From a virus: 64,000 nt of DNA. The stretch's first letter is position 1. Each line of letters opens with the position of its first letter. The stretch spans positions 35,594-99,593 of the IMG/VR virus record IMGVR_UViG_3300027759_000063. One strand, written 5' to 3'. Made by a program: the position numbers and the translations under genes. Shown here in pieces: positions 39,947 through 50,800 of this stretch. Below the pieces are notes generated by a model. That model saw only the letters and a list, made by a program, of their open reading frames with translations. It did not search any database and was not told the DNA's origin.

Positions 39947-40216
39947 TTAGAACACATGCCCTTTAAATTGCTCGTAATCATAAAATGCAACCAAAGTACT
40001 ACCACGGAAAAATACTGTGAGCCCACCCAAGTCCTCACGCACATCTGCCCCAGTCGTCTCTGCAATAAAGTCCGTAGCACGAGTCTCAAGTGCTTCCATC
40101 AAGTCATCACCGGTGGCGTTGTAACTGGCAAGAGCCTCTGCTTCATAGTTAATACTATAGTTTGGCGCTACGCTGTTGATCATCTCATCATGCAAATCGG
40201 TAACTAAATCACTCAT
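39947..40216 (-). CDS. Small early protein (89 aa), unknown function
   Basis: Start ATG 40216 in the shared AGGAGCCAGCAATG context; the upstream in-frame start overlaps its promoter. The 89-residue product (MSDLVTDLHDEMINSV) is acidic and mixed alpha/beta (LGGLTVFFRGSTLVAFYDY at the end). It has the same promoter/ribosome-site block as the small early genes at 1983-2757, although it lies 37 kb away among virion genes. Divergent from gp14. Confidence 0.75.
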   Translation of the reverse strand: MSDLVTDLHDEMINSVAPNYSINYEAEALASYNATGDDLMEALETRATDFIAETTGADVREDLGGLTVFFRGSTLVAFYDYEQFKGHVF

Positions 40217-40243
40217 TGCTGGCTCCTTTGTTGTTAAGTCCAT

Positions 40244-40272
40244 ATTATAGCATTTTGGGCATTATTGGTCAA
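40244..40272 (-). promoter_or_regulatory. Early sigma70-type promoter
   Basis: Minus strand TTGACC (40272-40267), 17-nt spacer, TGC TATAAT (40249-40244), with the same flanks as at 1965-1993. Confidence 0.88.
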
Positions 40273-40296
40273 CCGGACACAACCCATCAATTCTGC

Positions 40297-40304
40297 TATA
40301 AATA
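40297..40304 (+). promoter_or_regulatory. T4-type late promoter box abutting gp14 start
   Basis: Exact TATAAATA on the plus strand, then CGCT, then ATG at 40309. It predicts a leaderless mRNA for the gp14-gp15-Nudix operon. Confidence 0.65.
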
Positions 40305-40308
40305 CGCT

Positions 40309-41649
40309 ATGCCAAGATTATCACTCTATAGACCCAATCGAACTCGCGATTACCAATTCCTGGACCGCACCATACGCGAAATGTACACTGTGGGTGGTCT
40401 TGACATTTATATTCATCGCTATCTGGGCCCACAGGCAGGTGGCAATGATTCGGCATTTAGTGGCAACTTTGATGCCACACAACCCACCTATGCAGATGTG
40501 GATGTGCTGAACATTCAAGACTTGCTGTTGTTGGAAAACCGTGATAGAATTTATGACCCCGACGTATATGTCATGCGAGGTGTGTACAACACACAGGACG
40601 TGGATTTTGATCTAACACAATTTGGCCTGTTCCTAAACAATGACACCATATTCATGACCTTTCACTACAACACCATGATTGACACATTTGGGCGCAAGCT
40701 CATGAACGGTGATGTAATAGAGATTCCCAACCTAACAGATTACCATCCTCTCAACAAAGAAATTTCGCGAGCACTGCCCAGATATTATGTAATCCAAGAT
40801 GCTGACTTTGCGTCAGAAGGTTTCTCACAAACTTGGTTGCCTCACTTGTGGCGTGTGAAATGCACCCCAATGAAGGATCAACAGGAGTTCAACCAGATTA
40901 CCAACAAACCGTTTGTGGCAGAAAACATCTGGGATCCAGGCAACTTCTACCCCACAGGTAGCATTGTTAACTACGGTGATACCTATTATCAAGCACAAAG
41001 CAATGTGCCTGCTGATACTGCCATTACCAATACCAACTTTTGGGCTCCGTACACACCGCCTACCATCAGTGATGTACAAGGCACACGTGAAAAAGATTAC
41101 GAAATCAATGATGCTATCTTGGCACAAGCAGATGCAGAAGTGCCTCTGTCGGGCTACGACAACACCACGTTCTACATTGAGCCCACCACAACCACAGGTG
41201 GCCCTGCCAATCCTACCAGTTTGACTGCTGACGAAGGTCTCACAGTGGATGGCACCCAAGGTGGCATGAACGTTACCCCGTCTGGAGAAGGCTATGCTGC
41301 CGGCTATCTCACTGGCGGTGGCGCAGCACCCAATGGCTTGCCAGTTACTCCTGCTGTGAACTTCCCGCCAAACCCGGTGGCAGGTGCTTATGTGTTACGC
41401 TTGGACTACAAACCCAATCGCTTGTTCCGCTATGATGGCGCACGTTGGGTCAAGGTTGATGACAAGGTACGTACCAATCTCAACAACGACCCAACAAATA
41501 AAACATTGCGCAGCGGCTTCGTAAATAACACTGCTACTGTCAATACCAAAGACTTGGGCAATATTCCAAGTCGTCAAAGTTTGAGCGAAATTCTTCGTCC
41601 CCGAGCAGACAATGGTGATCAAGGTGGCTTCTTACCGCCAGGAACATAA
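40309..41649 (+). CDS. 14: Neck protein gp14-like
   Basis: Start ATG 40309 (MPRLSLYRPNRTRDYQF). A TTG far upstream is rejected because it would overlap two promoters. The 446-residue product has the gp14 features RTIREMYTVGGLDIYIHRY, RIYDPDVYVMRGVYN, NGDVIEIPNLTDY, PRYYVIQDADFASEGFSQTW and RVKCTPM, followed by a long Gly/Pro/Thr-rich extension. gp14 with gp13 forms the neck collar. T4 gp14 has 256 residues; this one carries about 190 extra, in which a DGARWVKVDDKVR segment looks like a surface repeat. Its stop overlaps the next ATG by one base. Confidence 0.75.
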   Translation: MPRLSLYRPNRTRDYQFLDRTIREMYTVGGLDIYIHRYLGPQAGGNDSAFSGNFDATQPTYADVDVLNIQDLLLLENRDRIYDPDVYVMRGVYNTQDVDFDLTQFGLFLNNDTIFMTFHYNTMIDTFGRKLMNGDVIEIPNLTDYHPLNKEISRALPRYYVIQDADFASEGFSQTWLPHLWRVKCTPMKDQQEFNQITNKPFVAENIWDPGNFYPTGSIVNYGDTYYQAQSNVPADTAITNTNFWAPYTPPTISDVQGTREKDYEINDAILAQADAEVPLSGYDNTTFYIEPTTTTGGPANPTSLTADEGLTVDGTQGGMNVTPSGEGYAAGYLTGGGAAPNGLPVTPAVNFPPNPVAGAYVLRLDYKPNRLFRYDGARWVKVDDKVRTNLNNDPTNKTLRSGFVNNTATVNTKDLGNIPSRQSLSEILRPRADNGDQGGFLPPGT

Positions 41650-43049
41650 TGCAACAATTTTTTTATGACGAACAGATACGCAGATTCTTGTTGCAGTTCA
41701 CAAGAATCTTTTCAGGTTTTCAAGTGGAATATGCCAACGAAAACGACGGAGTAAATGCTGCCGCATTGTTGAGGGTTCCTGTGCGCTATGGTGACGCTAG
41801 TCGTAATGCACAAACCATCATACAAGAAAACTCACGCAACAGTTTGCCGTCAACTCCGTTGATGACTTTTTACATAACTGGCTTGGACTATGAACAAAGT
41901 CGCATGCAAGATCCTTACTTTGTGAGCAAGATCAATGTGCGTCAACAAACTTACGATCCTGCCACAGAAACTTATGAATCTACACAGGGCAATGCATTCA
42001 CCATTGCACGATTGATGCCTGTGCCATTCAAACTCACCATTAACTTGGACATATGGACGTCCAACACCAATCAAAAGTTGCAGTTGTTAGAACAAGTTCT
42101 CACACTGTTCAATCCCAGTTTGGAAATTCAAAGCACAGACAACTACATTGACTGGACCAGTTTGAGTGTGATGTACTTGGATCGTACATCGTGGACCAGT
42201 CGTACTATTCCCATTGGCACAGACAATCCTATTGATGTAGCTACCTTGACATTCAGCATGCCTATCTGGATATCACCGCCTGCCAAGGTGTTGAAACTGG
42301 GTGTGGTTGAACGTGTGATTGCTTCAATGTATGATTCTCAAGGCGACTTGAACAACGCCATTGACAATGAAGACCTGCTAATGGGCACTAGACAAGTTAT
42401 CACACCATTCAACTGGGCTGTTGTGTTGATTGGCAACAAACTACAGTGCTTGCAACAACAATATCTAGCACAAGAACCCAGTAATGACAGCATCGCAGCC
42501 ACAGAAATTGTGCCTGACAGCAACCTGTTGTGGCCAACAGTGATCGATTTGTACGGATCATTACGTCCAGGTATCAGTCAAATACGTTTGATACAGCCCG
42601 ACGAAACTGAAGTTGTGGGCACTGTTGCATTAGATCCCAACGATGACAGATTCTTGTTGTTTGATGTGGACATTGATTCCACTCCGCAAAACACCTTGTC
42701 TCCTATTGACGCTGTGATCAATCCTCTAACTGCTGGTCCACAGGATGGCCTGGACTCGGCCATTGAAGGACAACGATACTTGTTGACCGAAGACACAGGA
42801 TCCTTGGACAATTCCAATCCTGCCAGTTCTTGGGTTGGTGCCAATGGTCGTGGACTTGTGGCAAAGGCCAACGATATTATTCAATACTCAAACAACTACT
42901 GGCGTGTGGTCTTTATTTCCTCTACACAACCAGCTGATCAATATGTCACCAACATCACCACAGGATTACAGTATCGATGGACCGGTGAGGCCTGGGTCAA
43001 GAGTTATCAAGGTGCGTATCCAGGAGGTACCTGGAGAATTGTGCTGTGA
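41649..43049 (+). CDS. 15: Tail sheath stabiliser/completion protein gp15-like
   Basis: A 466-residue protein. The N-terminal 250 residues (QQFFYDEQIRRFLLQFTRIF, VPVRYGDASRNAQTII, LTLFNPSLEIQSTDNYIDW, WISPPAKVLKLGVVE) match the gp15 tail terminators of T4-like phages, which cap the sheath and tube. The C-terminal 200 residues are an extra beta-rich extension. It starts in the gp14 stop codon and ends in the GTGA start of the Nudix gene. T4 gp15 has 272 residues. Confidence 0.85.
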   Translation: MQQFFYDEQIRRFLLQFTRIFSGFQVEYANENDGVNAAALLRVPVRYGDASRNAQTIIQENSRNSLPSTPLMTFYITGLDYEQSRMQDPYFVSKINVRQQTYDPATETYESTQGNAFTIARLMPVPFKLTINLDIWTSNTNQKLQLLEQVLTLFNPSLEIQSTDNYIDWTSLSVMYLDRTSWTSRTIPIGTDNPIDVATLTFSMPIWISPPAKVLKLGVVERVIASMYDSQGDLNNAIDNEDLLMGTRQVITPFNWAVVLIGNKLQCLQQQYLAQEPSNDSIAATEIVPDSNLLWPTVIDLYGSLRPGISQIRLIQPDETEVVGTVALDPNDDRFLLFDVDIDSTPQNTLSPIDAVINPLTAGPQDGLDSAIEGQRYLLTEDTGSLDNSNPASSWVGANGRGLVAKANDIIQYSNNYWRVVFISSTQPADQYVTNITTGLQYRWTGEAWVKSYQGAYPGGTWRIVL

Positions 43050-43471
43050 AAGCTGTGGGAGTTTGGTTTCGTAGCAGTGCCACAGGACGCTACCTGTACT
43101 TGCTACGCAACGACACACGACATCCAGGATCCTGGGGACTGCCTGGTGGCAAAGTAGAAACAGGTGAAACCTTGCTGGGTGCCATGGAACGTGAGTGCAT
43201 CGAAGAACTGGGTAACATGCCCGAGTATCAACGCCTGGTTCCACTAGAAAAATTTACATCATCCGACGCACAATTTGAATACAACACCTGGGTGTGTGTT
43301 GTCACAGATGAATTTGTGCCGGTGCTGAACGATGAACACATGGGCTATGCCTGGATTGATCGTGGTCAATGGCCCAGACCCATGCATCCTGGCTTGTGGT
43401 CAACTGTGAACATTGAGGCAGTACAAAGCAAGATAGACACTGTGGAGCGGTATCTTGCTGCTGGCGTTTAA
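43046..43471 (+). CDS. Nudix hydrolase
   Basis: A 141-residue protein with a full Nudix box: G35-x5-E41-x7-R49-E50-x2-E53-E54-x-G56, within GGKVETGETLLGAMEREC. The start is GTG, overlapping the gp15 stop as GTGA, with GGAG upstream. It hydrolyses nucleoside diphosphates linked to another moiety (T4 NudE-like or ADP-ribose/8-oxo-dGTP type); the substrate cannot be told. The 3' end overlaps the convergent 1318-residue gene by 4 nt. It is co-expressed with late structural genes, which is unusual for this class. Confidence 0.88.
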   Translation: MKAVGVWFRSSATGRYLYLLRNDTRHPGSWGLPGGKVETGETLLGAMERECIEELGNMPEYQRLVPLEKFTSSDAQFEYNTWVCVVTDEFVPVLNDEHMGYAWIDRGQWPRPMHPGLWSTVNIEAVQSKIDTVERYLAAGV

Positions 43472-46400
43472 GCCTGGCTTTCTTGGAAACTCAACTGAAT
43501 CTCACCCACTGGTGCTGACTGTGTGCTCAGCGCAGTGATCACTACGGCCAACACTTCTGGTCCATTGGGGTAGGTGCCTGTGCCCGGAATTGAACTTTGG
43601 CCAATCTGTTTGATGTTGGTCAAGTTCAAATTGTTCACACCTGTGGCCTGAATTGGGATACTAAACAATCGTTCACCACCGGTGATGTCTGCTGACACAG
43701 CAGCCACTGTCAAGAACAAATCATTTGCAGTGGTACTTCCGCCTATAAGATTGCCAAGAATCTTCACAGTGTCGCCCACAGCATAACCTGTGCCGGGGTT
43801 TTGAATAGTGATTGCAGTTGTGGTATCACTATAGGCAGTTTTCAATGCTTGCAATGTCACAGTAACGTTGGCACCTGATCCTGAACTTGATATATTGGTC
43901 AGGCTCAGTCCAGCAAACGTTCTAATAGCACCTGATGACGTCATGGTTCCTGAACGTGTGAAACCACCTGTGGTATTGAGTGGTGCAGCCTGTACGCCAC
44001 CTGTGGTTTCGTTATTGTATCGAGGCGCAACTGCAAATTGTGTAAAACTGGGTTGAAAGCCGCCACCAGCATTGTTCAGGCCAGCCCACACAGTGTTGGC
44101 CGAGTCAATGTTGTTGGGATTTAAAATACCTGTCACAATGTATCGTCCCGCGCTAACATTCACAGTGAGTGTTTCTAGTGTCAACTGCGCACGATTGATA
44201 AGATCACGTTGACCCAAGTCACCAATCACACTGTTTGAAACACTGGGAGCCAGTCGCATCAAAAATGCAGTCTGGCTGGCGCCTGTTGTGGCGGGTAAAC
44301 CGTAGTTGCTTCTGTTGTATGTAAAAGAGAAGCCCTCGTCACCGTTGAAGTTACCGTCCATGATAACCGCTGAACCCCAGTGACTTACTAGGGGTACACA
44401 AGTGTTAGAGATCAGTATTACACCTGCATTGTCCAGGTGACTGGTGGCTGCCGAACTGGTGTAACTGCGGCTTTGTCCTTCAGCCCACTGTGTAAATGTT
44501 GCGGCACGTGTACAACCAGTCAAGTCGTTACCAGCCTTGCCTGAATACTTGATGACCTCACTATCAATCATCACATACGAAGGATATGTCACACTGGCTG
44601 GTGGATAGTCTGTGGCATCTCTCAATGAGATAGTGGTTTGACTATTTGTAATGGCACCGTTCAATGAATTCACCGGAGTCTCATTAATGGCTTCATAACG
44701 TGCAGGCAAGTTACCTGAACGCATGTATGCTTCATTGCTCACGTTGTTGTTGGGACGTCTGTGTGCCCAATTGAACTTGCCATCTTGACCGCGCAACATC
44801 CAAATAACTGTACCAGCACCGTACCAGGAATATTCCAAGGCATACATCTGCATCTTGCTGGCGTCAAGATTGAAGCCCGATGCGCCTGTGCCGTTGAGTG
44901 GATCAATGTTGAAATCTTGTTGGCGCACACGAATTTCATTTCGCAGGGCCATTTTCACTCGAGTTTGATTGGCCACGCCACGGAATGTGGGCACCACTGT
45001 CATTCTGTTGTTGTTGATGATACTTGCAACGCTGTGTGTCATACCACGGATCACAACCACGTCGCCCACATTCAGTTGATCTTGGAATCGACAATTGCCA
45101 TCGCCTGTGACCAAGTTGGAGCCAACGCTGACGTTGACCAAGCCTGCTGTTTGAAATGTGCTGGTACGTTGTACTGCATTCACAGTGATACCGTTGTTTT
45201 CCCAGAACAAGCCATTTTGATCATCAAACAGGCCTGCACGAATACATGACCCGCTCCAACCAGTGACATTGATACGAGGTTGTTGCCCCAGCACAGGAGT
45301 TGCACTACCCAATGTGCCTTGTGCTTGAACTACAAACGCTGTGTCACTGGTAATATTTGTAACAATGTATCCCGAAGCATCGTAGCCCGATGTGGTAATA
45401 CCACTCAATCTGATGGTGGCACCAGCATTGAGCCCGTGTTCAAGATCTGTAGTGATTGTGATATTGCTGTTGACTGTGGTTCCATCTGCAGAGACATTGC
45501 TTACATCCAAAGTGGGAGCCAACACAGTACCTGTGCTGAACAAAATGCCTTTACCAGATTGGTAGCGGAAGTATTTTTTGGTCACACGGGTCGCACTTGC
45601 TCCGCGTGTGGGAGTTCCTGGTCCCATGAGCACACCGCCATCAAACGGTCTTGACTGGAACACAGCATTACTTCGCACGTTGATCACGGCTGCTAAACTG
45701 CCACTTACCACAGCACCTGTCTTGGCTTGGAATTGAAATGTGGTAGTGCTGGGAATGGCATTTATAATAAACGAACCTTCAGCATAACTGGCGTTGGTAC
45801 CTGAGGTCATGTCCACTGTGATTGGACACCCTGGGAACAAGCCATGCGCATACAGTGTGGTCACAGTGATAATACTGGGATTGCCGCCATCGCTGACCAC
45901 GCTCACAATGTCAAAGTCAGCACCGGTGTAGGGAAATGCTTGACGTACCGAAGTGTCAGTTTGATTGACTGGGTATCCAGGCGCCACCCCAAGTGATCTG
46001 CGTGGGTAGTAGGCAAAGTTGTTGGTTTCGCCCAAGAACACAATGTTGATACCTTCACCATTGGTTGCTGAAGTATTTTGTAAACTCACATATTCGTTGG
46101 CATCCAGTGGAGTATCTGTTACGTTGACTGTGACTGTGGGAATGGTGTTTGAACCACCATAGAATACACCGGTCATGCGGATTAGCGGTGATCCAATGCC
46201 TGCAGTTGTGAGTGCTGTGGTGTTGAACTGTGTGCGGCTGATGGTTTGTGTGCCGTTGACTGCGGTACTGACGCCAGTCATTTTTACCAATTCTACGTTA
46301 GAACTTAGTTTCTGGAACACTGAGCCTGTGACAAATACATTGGCTGCTGAAATGTTGTACCAACCACGATTGAGTTGTAGTGTTGTGCCGTCAGTAACTT

Positions 46401-47424
46401 CTTGTACTTGTGCAACTTCAATGGTGCTGGCAACAAATATATTGGCACCAATGTTGATGTTTGCGGAACTGGGATTGGTACCATTGCTTTGACGCACCAC
46501 AGTGAGTGCATTGGTTGACACTGAAGTTACTGCCATGACTTCATAAACGTTGGCAGTGGCAGTTTGAGCAATAACATAAGTACCAGCCACAATACCAGCA
46601 CCTGCTGCTGATGTCACGTTGACTGTGGTTGTGGCATTACTGGTAATATTTGCCACTGCAACAGTGGTTCCACCTGCGGTGGGCAATCCAATCAACATAA
46701 TGTTGTCTAGTGCAGACAGACCTGTGGTTGATGCCACAGTGAATGTACGTTCTGCTGAACTATTGACATTGGCAGTGAGATAACTTGATACAAACGGAGT
46801 GACGTTGCCTTGTGTTTGGCTGATCAACAGTGCATAGTCATTGGCAATCCAAGGTGGTGTTCCTGCATCGGCTGAGTTGACTGACGTGTCAACGTTGCTG
46901 GTCAACAAGTTGGTACTGCTCAACAATGTGGCATAGCCGTTGGTGTTGTACACCAAGTCAGCACCAACATCTTCATAGAATGAAGGAATGTTGTTGATGG
47001 TACTAACGTTCTGCCATTTGGTATTTTGCAGGCCGTATTCAAAGTCAGCGTCGATCAATGACTCTGGATTGCTGGTTCTTGCACGACCAATGGCATCTAG
47101 TCCAAACTCCCAGGGTTGTGTGCTGATGTTGCGATCTTCCACATAGATGGCCAGTTTATCACTGGCACTCAATGTTGAGGTATCCAAGTCCAAGTTTAGT
47201 GTGGTGACTCCGGCATAGGCTGTGGGCAAACCAGCAATGGTACCTGTGCTAAAACTCACTGTGCCACCTTGTGTGGGTGCTCCAAAGTTGTAGATTGACG
47301 TGTTGGTGGTGGTATCGTATATGGCCAAAAAGTCCTCCAGATTGATACGATCCTGGACTTGTACAGTGCCTAGACCTGCTGTGCCTGGTGTGAATACGTA
47401 CTCGTATATTCTTTTTCTTGCCAT
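43468..47424 (-). CDS. Large virion structural protein (1318 aa), tail/fibre type
   Basis: A beta-rich, Thr/Ser/Asn/Gly-rich 1318-residue protein beginning MARKRIYEYVFTPGTAGLG. It contains FQSRPFDGGVLMGPGTPTRG and VTKKYFRYQSGKGILFSTGT, motifs typical of large structural proteins of aquatic T4-like phages, plus Ig-like repeats and a compact WYGAGTVIWMLRGQDGKFNW domain. A baseplate-wedge or long-tail-fibre role is likely; gp10-like or another wedge part cannot be decided. Its 3' end overlaps the Nudix gene. It lies three bases after the small protein at 47428. Confidence 0.75.
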   Translation of the reverse strand: MARKRIYEYVFTPGTAGLGTVQVQDRINLEDFLAIYDTTTNTSIYNFGAPTQGGTVSFSTGTIAGLPTAYAGVTTLNLDLDTSTLSASDKLAIYVEDRNISTQPWEFGLDAIGRARTSNPESLIDADFEYGLQNTKWQNVSTINNIPSFYEDVGADLVYNTNGYATLLSSTNLLTSNVDTSVNSADAGTPPWIANDYALLISQTQGNVTPFVSSYLTANVNSSAERTFTVASTTGLSALDNIMLIGLPTAGGTTVAVANITSNATTTVNVTSAAGAGIVAGTYVIAQTATANVYEVMAVTSVSTNALTVVRQSNGTNPSSANINIGANIFVASTIEVAQVQEVTDGTTLQLNRGWYNISAANVFVTGSVFQKLSSNVELVKMTGVSTAVNGTQTISRTQFNTTALTTAGIGSPLIRMTGVFYGGSNTIPTVTVNVTDTPLDANEYVSLQNTSATNGEGINIVFLGETNNFAYYPRRSLGVAPGYPVNQTDTSVRQAFPYTGADFDIVSVVSDGGNPSIITVTTLYAHGLFPGCPITVDMTSGTNASYAEGSFIINAIPSTTTFQFQAKTGAVVSGSLAAVINVRSNAVFQSRPFDGGVLMGPGTPTRGASATRVTKKYFRYQSGKGILFSTGTVLAPTLDVSNVSADGTTVNSNITITTDLEHGLNAGATIRLSGITTSGYDASGYIVTNITSDTAFVVQAQGTLGSATPVLGQQPRINVTGWSGSCIRAGLFDDQNGLFWENNGITVNAVQRTSTFQTAGLVNVSVGSNLVTGDGNCRFQDQLNVGDVVVIRGMTHSVASIINNNRMTVVPTFRGVANQTRVKMALRNEIRVRQQDFNIDPLNGTGASGFNLDASKMQMYALEYSWYGAGTVIWMLRGQDGKFNWAHRRPNNNVSNEAYMRSGNLPARYEAINETPVNSLNGAITNSQTTISLRDATDYPPASVTYPSYVMIDSEVIKYSGKAGNDLTGCTRAATFTQWAEGQSRSYTSSAATSHLDNAGVILISNTCVPLVSHWGSAVIMDGNFNGDEGFSFTYNRSNYGLPATTGASQTAFLMRLAPSVSNSVIGDLGQRDLINRAQLTLETLTVNVSAGRYIVTGILNPNNIDSANTVWAGLNNAGGGFQPSFTQFAVAPRYNNETTGGVQAAPLNTTGGFTRSGTMTSSGAIRTFAGLSLTNISSSGSGANVTVTLQALKTAYSDTTTAITIQNPGTGYAVGDTVKILGNLIGGSTTANDLFLTVAAVSADITGGERLFSIPIQATGVNNLNLTNIKQIGQSSIPGTGTYPNGPEVLAVVITALSTQSAPVGEIQLSFQESQA

Positions 47425-47427
47425 TTC

Positions 47428-47820
47428 TTAAACTCCAAATATAATTTGATTTGCTGTCAACGTTGCTTGAGTGTTGACACTGAACCGGTCGTAATTGATT
47501 GTACCTGCTGCGATTTTGCTGTTTGTGACAGTGGCATCGCTGGGTGTACCTGTATATAGCGTATCTCCAAAGATGAGTCCAAAGAACGGTGTCAGTGCGG
47601 CAGGTGGTGTTGCAAAACTGATCTGTGATCCTGATATGGAAAAACTAACACCAGGGTTCAGTACCACATTGTTTAGACTCACCATCATGGCATACGCGGT
47701 GGGCGGGTTGAACGGCACTCCACTGATGTTGATGTCAAATGTTTGTTGTACTCCATCAAATACCAAGTTGTCCATTTTACGATACTGACCAATTTGCGGT
47801 GTGTTACCTAAATAACTCAT
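47428..47820 (-). CDS. Small fibre-related protein (130 aa)
   Basis: A 130-residue protein starting MSYLGNTPQIGQYRKMDN, the same MSYLG opening as the 1078-residue fibre upstream (MSYLGLQPNTPLLNTST), with a beta-rich core and no repeats. The start overlaps the fibre stop by one base. It may be a fibre-attachment or cap protein, or a short paralogue of the fibre's N-terminal domain. Confidence 0.7.
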   Translation of the reverse strand: MSYLGNTPQIGQYRKMDNLVFDGVQQTFDINISGVPFNPPTAYAMMVSLNNVVLNPGVSFSISGSQISFATPPAALTPFFGLIFGDTLYTGTPSDATVTNSKIAAGTINYDRFSVNTQATLTANQIIFGV

Positions 47821-50800
47821 TATAATCTTCCCACAACAATTTCAATTGTGCCCTGACCACCTGAGTGATCTTGCACTGCCTTGCCAATCACAGTGCCAAG
47901 AATAGGCGTGGCACAGGCTTTGGCTCTGCCGCCTCCGGCACTGACCATCATGTCGCCTTTGGCCACTGCACCAACCACTAGGGTAGGTACTCGTCCTGTC
48001 AGGGCCAGGGCCACTGAGTGAGCAGCTTCAATGGCAGTGTTCATGGCATAGGCAGGAGTAGTAGAAACCACTCCTGCCACACGCACATCATTTATGCCTG
48101 TGGTCATGGTGACTTCTTGGTCACCACCAAAACTCAATACAGTACCTGGCGCATAATCAGCATCTGCTGAGTAATATTCTGCCAAGTCAGCGTATTGTGC
48201 TGATGTTGCTTTGGCAAACACAGTGTTAAAGTAAGTTGTTGCTGATCCAATATTGCCCACACCATTGCCATTGGCATTGACAATGCTGCCCAGTGTAACT
48301 GCGCCAGTTGATACTGTCAAACTAGCACCTGTTATTGCGCCAGTGACTGATACGGTGGTACCGGTGTGTGTGGTGGCATTGACATTGGCGCCACCCAAGA
48401 TATTACCACCTGTGATGTTGCCTGTGGCACTGATTGTTCCACCTGTGGTAACAGCGCCAAAATTGCCAGTGCCATTTGTACTAACAATGCCTGTTCCAGT
48501 AAGCAGTAAGTTACCGCCAGTGACATTGCCTACGGCTGACACAATACCAGTTGTAATTAAATTACCACCGGTGATATTAGCAGTTGTGCTAATACCTGAA
48601 ATTACATTGCCTGACAGGCTAATACCAGTGCCCAAAAAGTATGCACCGCTGACATTGGCTGTGGCAAACACATTGGCTGTTGCACTGAGTATGCCACCTT
48701 GCACCAAATTGGCAGTGAGTATGTTGCCACCTGACACATTACCCACTGCTTGAACATTGCCTGTCACAGTTATCAATCCGGCTGTGTTGATATTACCACC
48801 AGTGACATTGCCGGTTCCTGATATCAATCCACCAGTGAGTATGTTACCACCAGTGATGTTGCCCACACCAATAACTGTAGAACTAGCACTTACTGAAGCA
48901 GCACTAAATGCACCTGCTGTGATAATATTGCCACCTGTGACGTTGCCTGTTGCGGTAATCAATCCTGCTGTGGCCACGTTACCGCCAACAATATTTCCTG
49001 TAGCGGTAGCACTACCGCCAGTGAGTATGTTTGCACCAGTAATGTTACCAGCCACGCTGAGTGCCGTTGCACTAGTATTAGCAATGGCCACTCTGGTGGC
49101 TGTGTTGAATGTTACCAAGCCAGCGGCTGTGGTTGCTGTGACAGGACCAACATCAATCAGTGTAGTTGATCCAGCAGCACCGTTTTCACCAATCTGAATG
49201 GTTTTTGTAGTACCTGACCCTGCCACACCATGACCGATGTTTATGGTTTGACTGGCCGTTGACACACCAATTTCAATAAGTCCAGTTTGACTTGTTCCAC
49301 CTACATTAACATTACCTGTAGTTTGACTAGTACCAATGTTGATGTTTTGTGTGGTTCCTGTAAATGCAATGTTACCACCAGCATTCAAGTTGCCAGTTGC
49401 GCCAATCCAGCCAGTGACATTGGCACCCAGTGTACTGAACACTGCTACGTTTGCTGTGCCGGCAATGCCAACTGCAACATTGCCACTTGAACTCACAACT
49501 CGCACATTGCTGTTGCCGCTTTGAATACCTGCGGCATCAATACCTGTGAGTGCAGCACCGTTGCCAATAAAATAACTGCCAGTTATGTTGGCTGTGGCCG
49601 ATATCAATCCACCAGTGAGCACATTTCCACCAATCACATTGCCAGCTGCGCTGACATCAACTGAAGCTGTGACATTGGTTGTGGCATTGAAGTTATTGCC
49701 ATAGACATCACCTGTGGCTGACATCAGTCCAGCAGTTTTTATGTTTCCACCTGTGACATTACCACCTGTACTGACAGCAGTGGTGCCAAATATATTACCT
49801 CCTGTGACATTGCCTGACGCAACAACTGCGCCGCCTGTTGTCAAATTACCAGCTGATACATTGGCAGCCGAAGTTATATTGCCGGTAGCACTGAATATAC
49901 CGGCAGTTTGAATATTACCACCAATGATATTGGCTGTGGCGCTGAGTGTGGTGCTGGCTGCTACTGCACCAACCACACTTATTCCGCCCGACCACACATT
50001 GGCAATTTGCGCACTGTTGACCACTATGTTTACATTGGCATTGACTGCGGCAATGGCCACTGATGTGTTGGCATTAAAAATATTGCTAGTGACAGTTGAA
50101 ATGCCAGTAAGAGCAGCGCCATTGCCAACAAAGTATGTGCCTGTGACATTGCCTGTTGCGCTCAAATTGGCCAAGATCAAATCAGTGTATTGAAAACTGG
50201 GGTCTGTGGTGTCAACTGTGGTGGTGGGCTGTGTCAACAAATTGGTGAACAACTTGTACTTGGCATCTGTGATGTCACGGAAATATCCACTGTAACGAAT
50301 GTTGGCGCCATCATAAAACTGTGTTATCACACCTGAGTCGTAGGTGTCGCCTGGATTGTTATTGGCCAAGAAGATAAACGGGTCTGTCACTGCCAAGCTG
50401 TCTGTGCCTGTAGTGGTAAATGTTCCGTTGACCGTGAAATCGCCCACACAGGTGATATCACCGCCCACATTTAAATTACCAACAATTCCTGCGCCGCCGG
50501 CTGTTTTGAAGCTGCCGGTAGAAACACTGGTGCTTTCAGTCGTGTCAGCTATTGCAACTCTTCCGCCAATGTTGACATTGCCGTCAACACCCAGCCCGCC
50601 GTCCACAATCAACGCACCTGTATCAGTGCTGACACTGGTAGCATTGGCCATGAATGTGGCACGGTTGGTACCACTCACTGTCACACTCATTGATGATGCA
50701 TTGGCCCAGTACAGGCCACTGTTGTTTGCAGCCAGGCTCACCACACTGGGGTTGGCCACGGTGCCTGCATTGAATACTGACGCTGATAAATTCAAACTGT

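Noticed and set aside
40217-40308. TTG start of gp14 at 40216
   Set aside because: It would run through an early promoter and a late box; ATG 40309 directly follows the late box.
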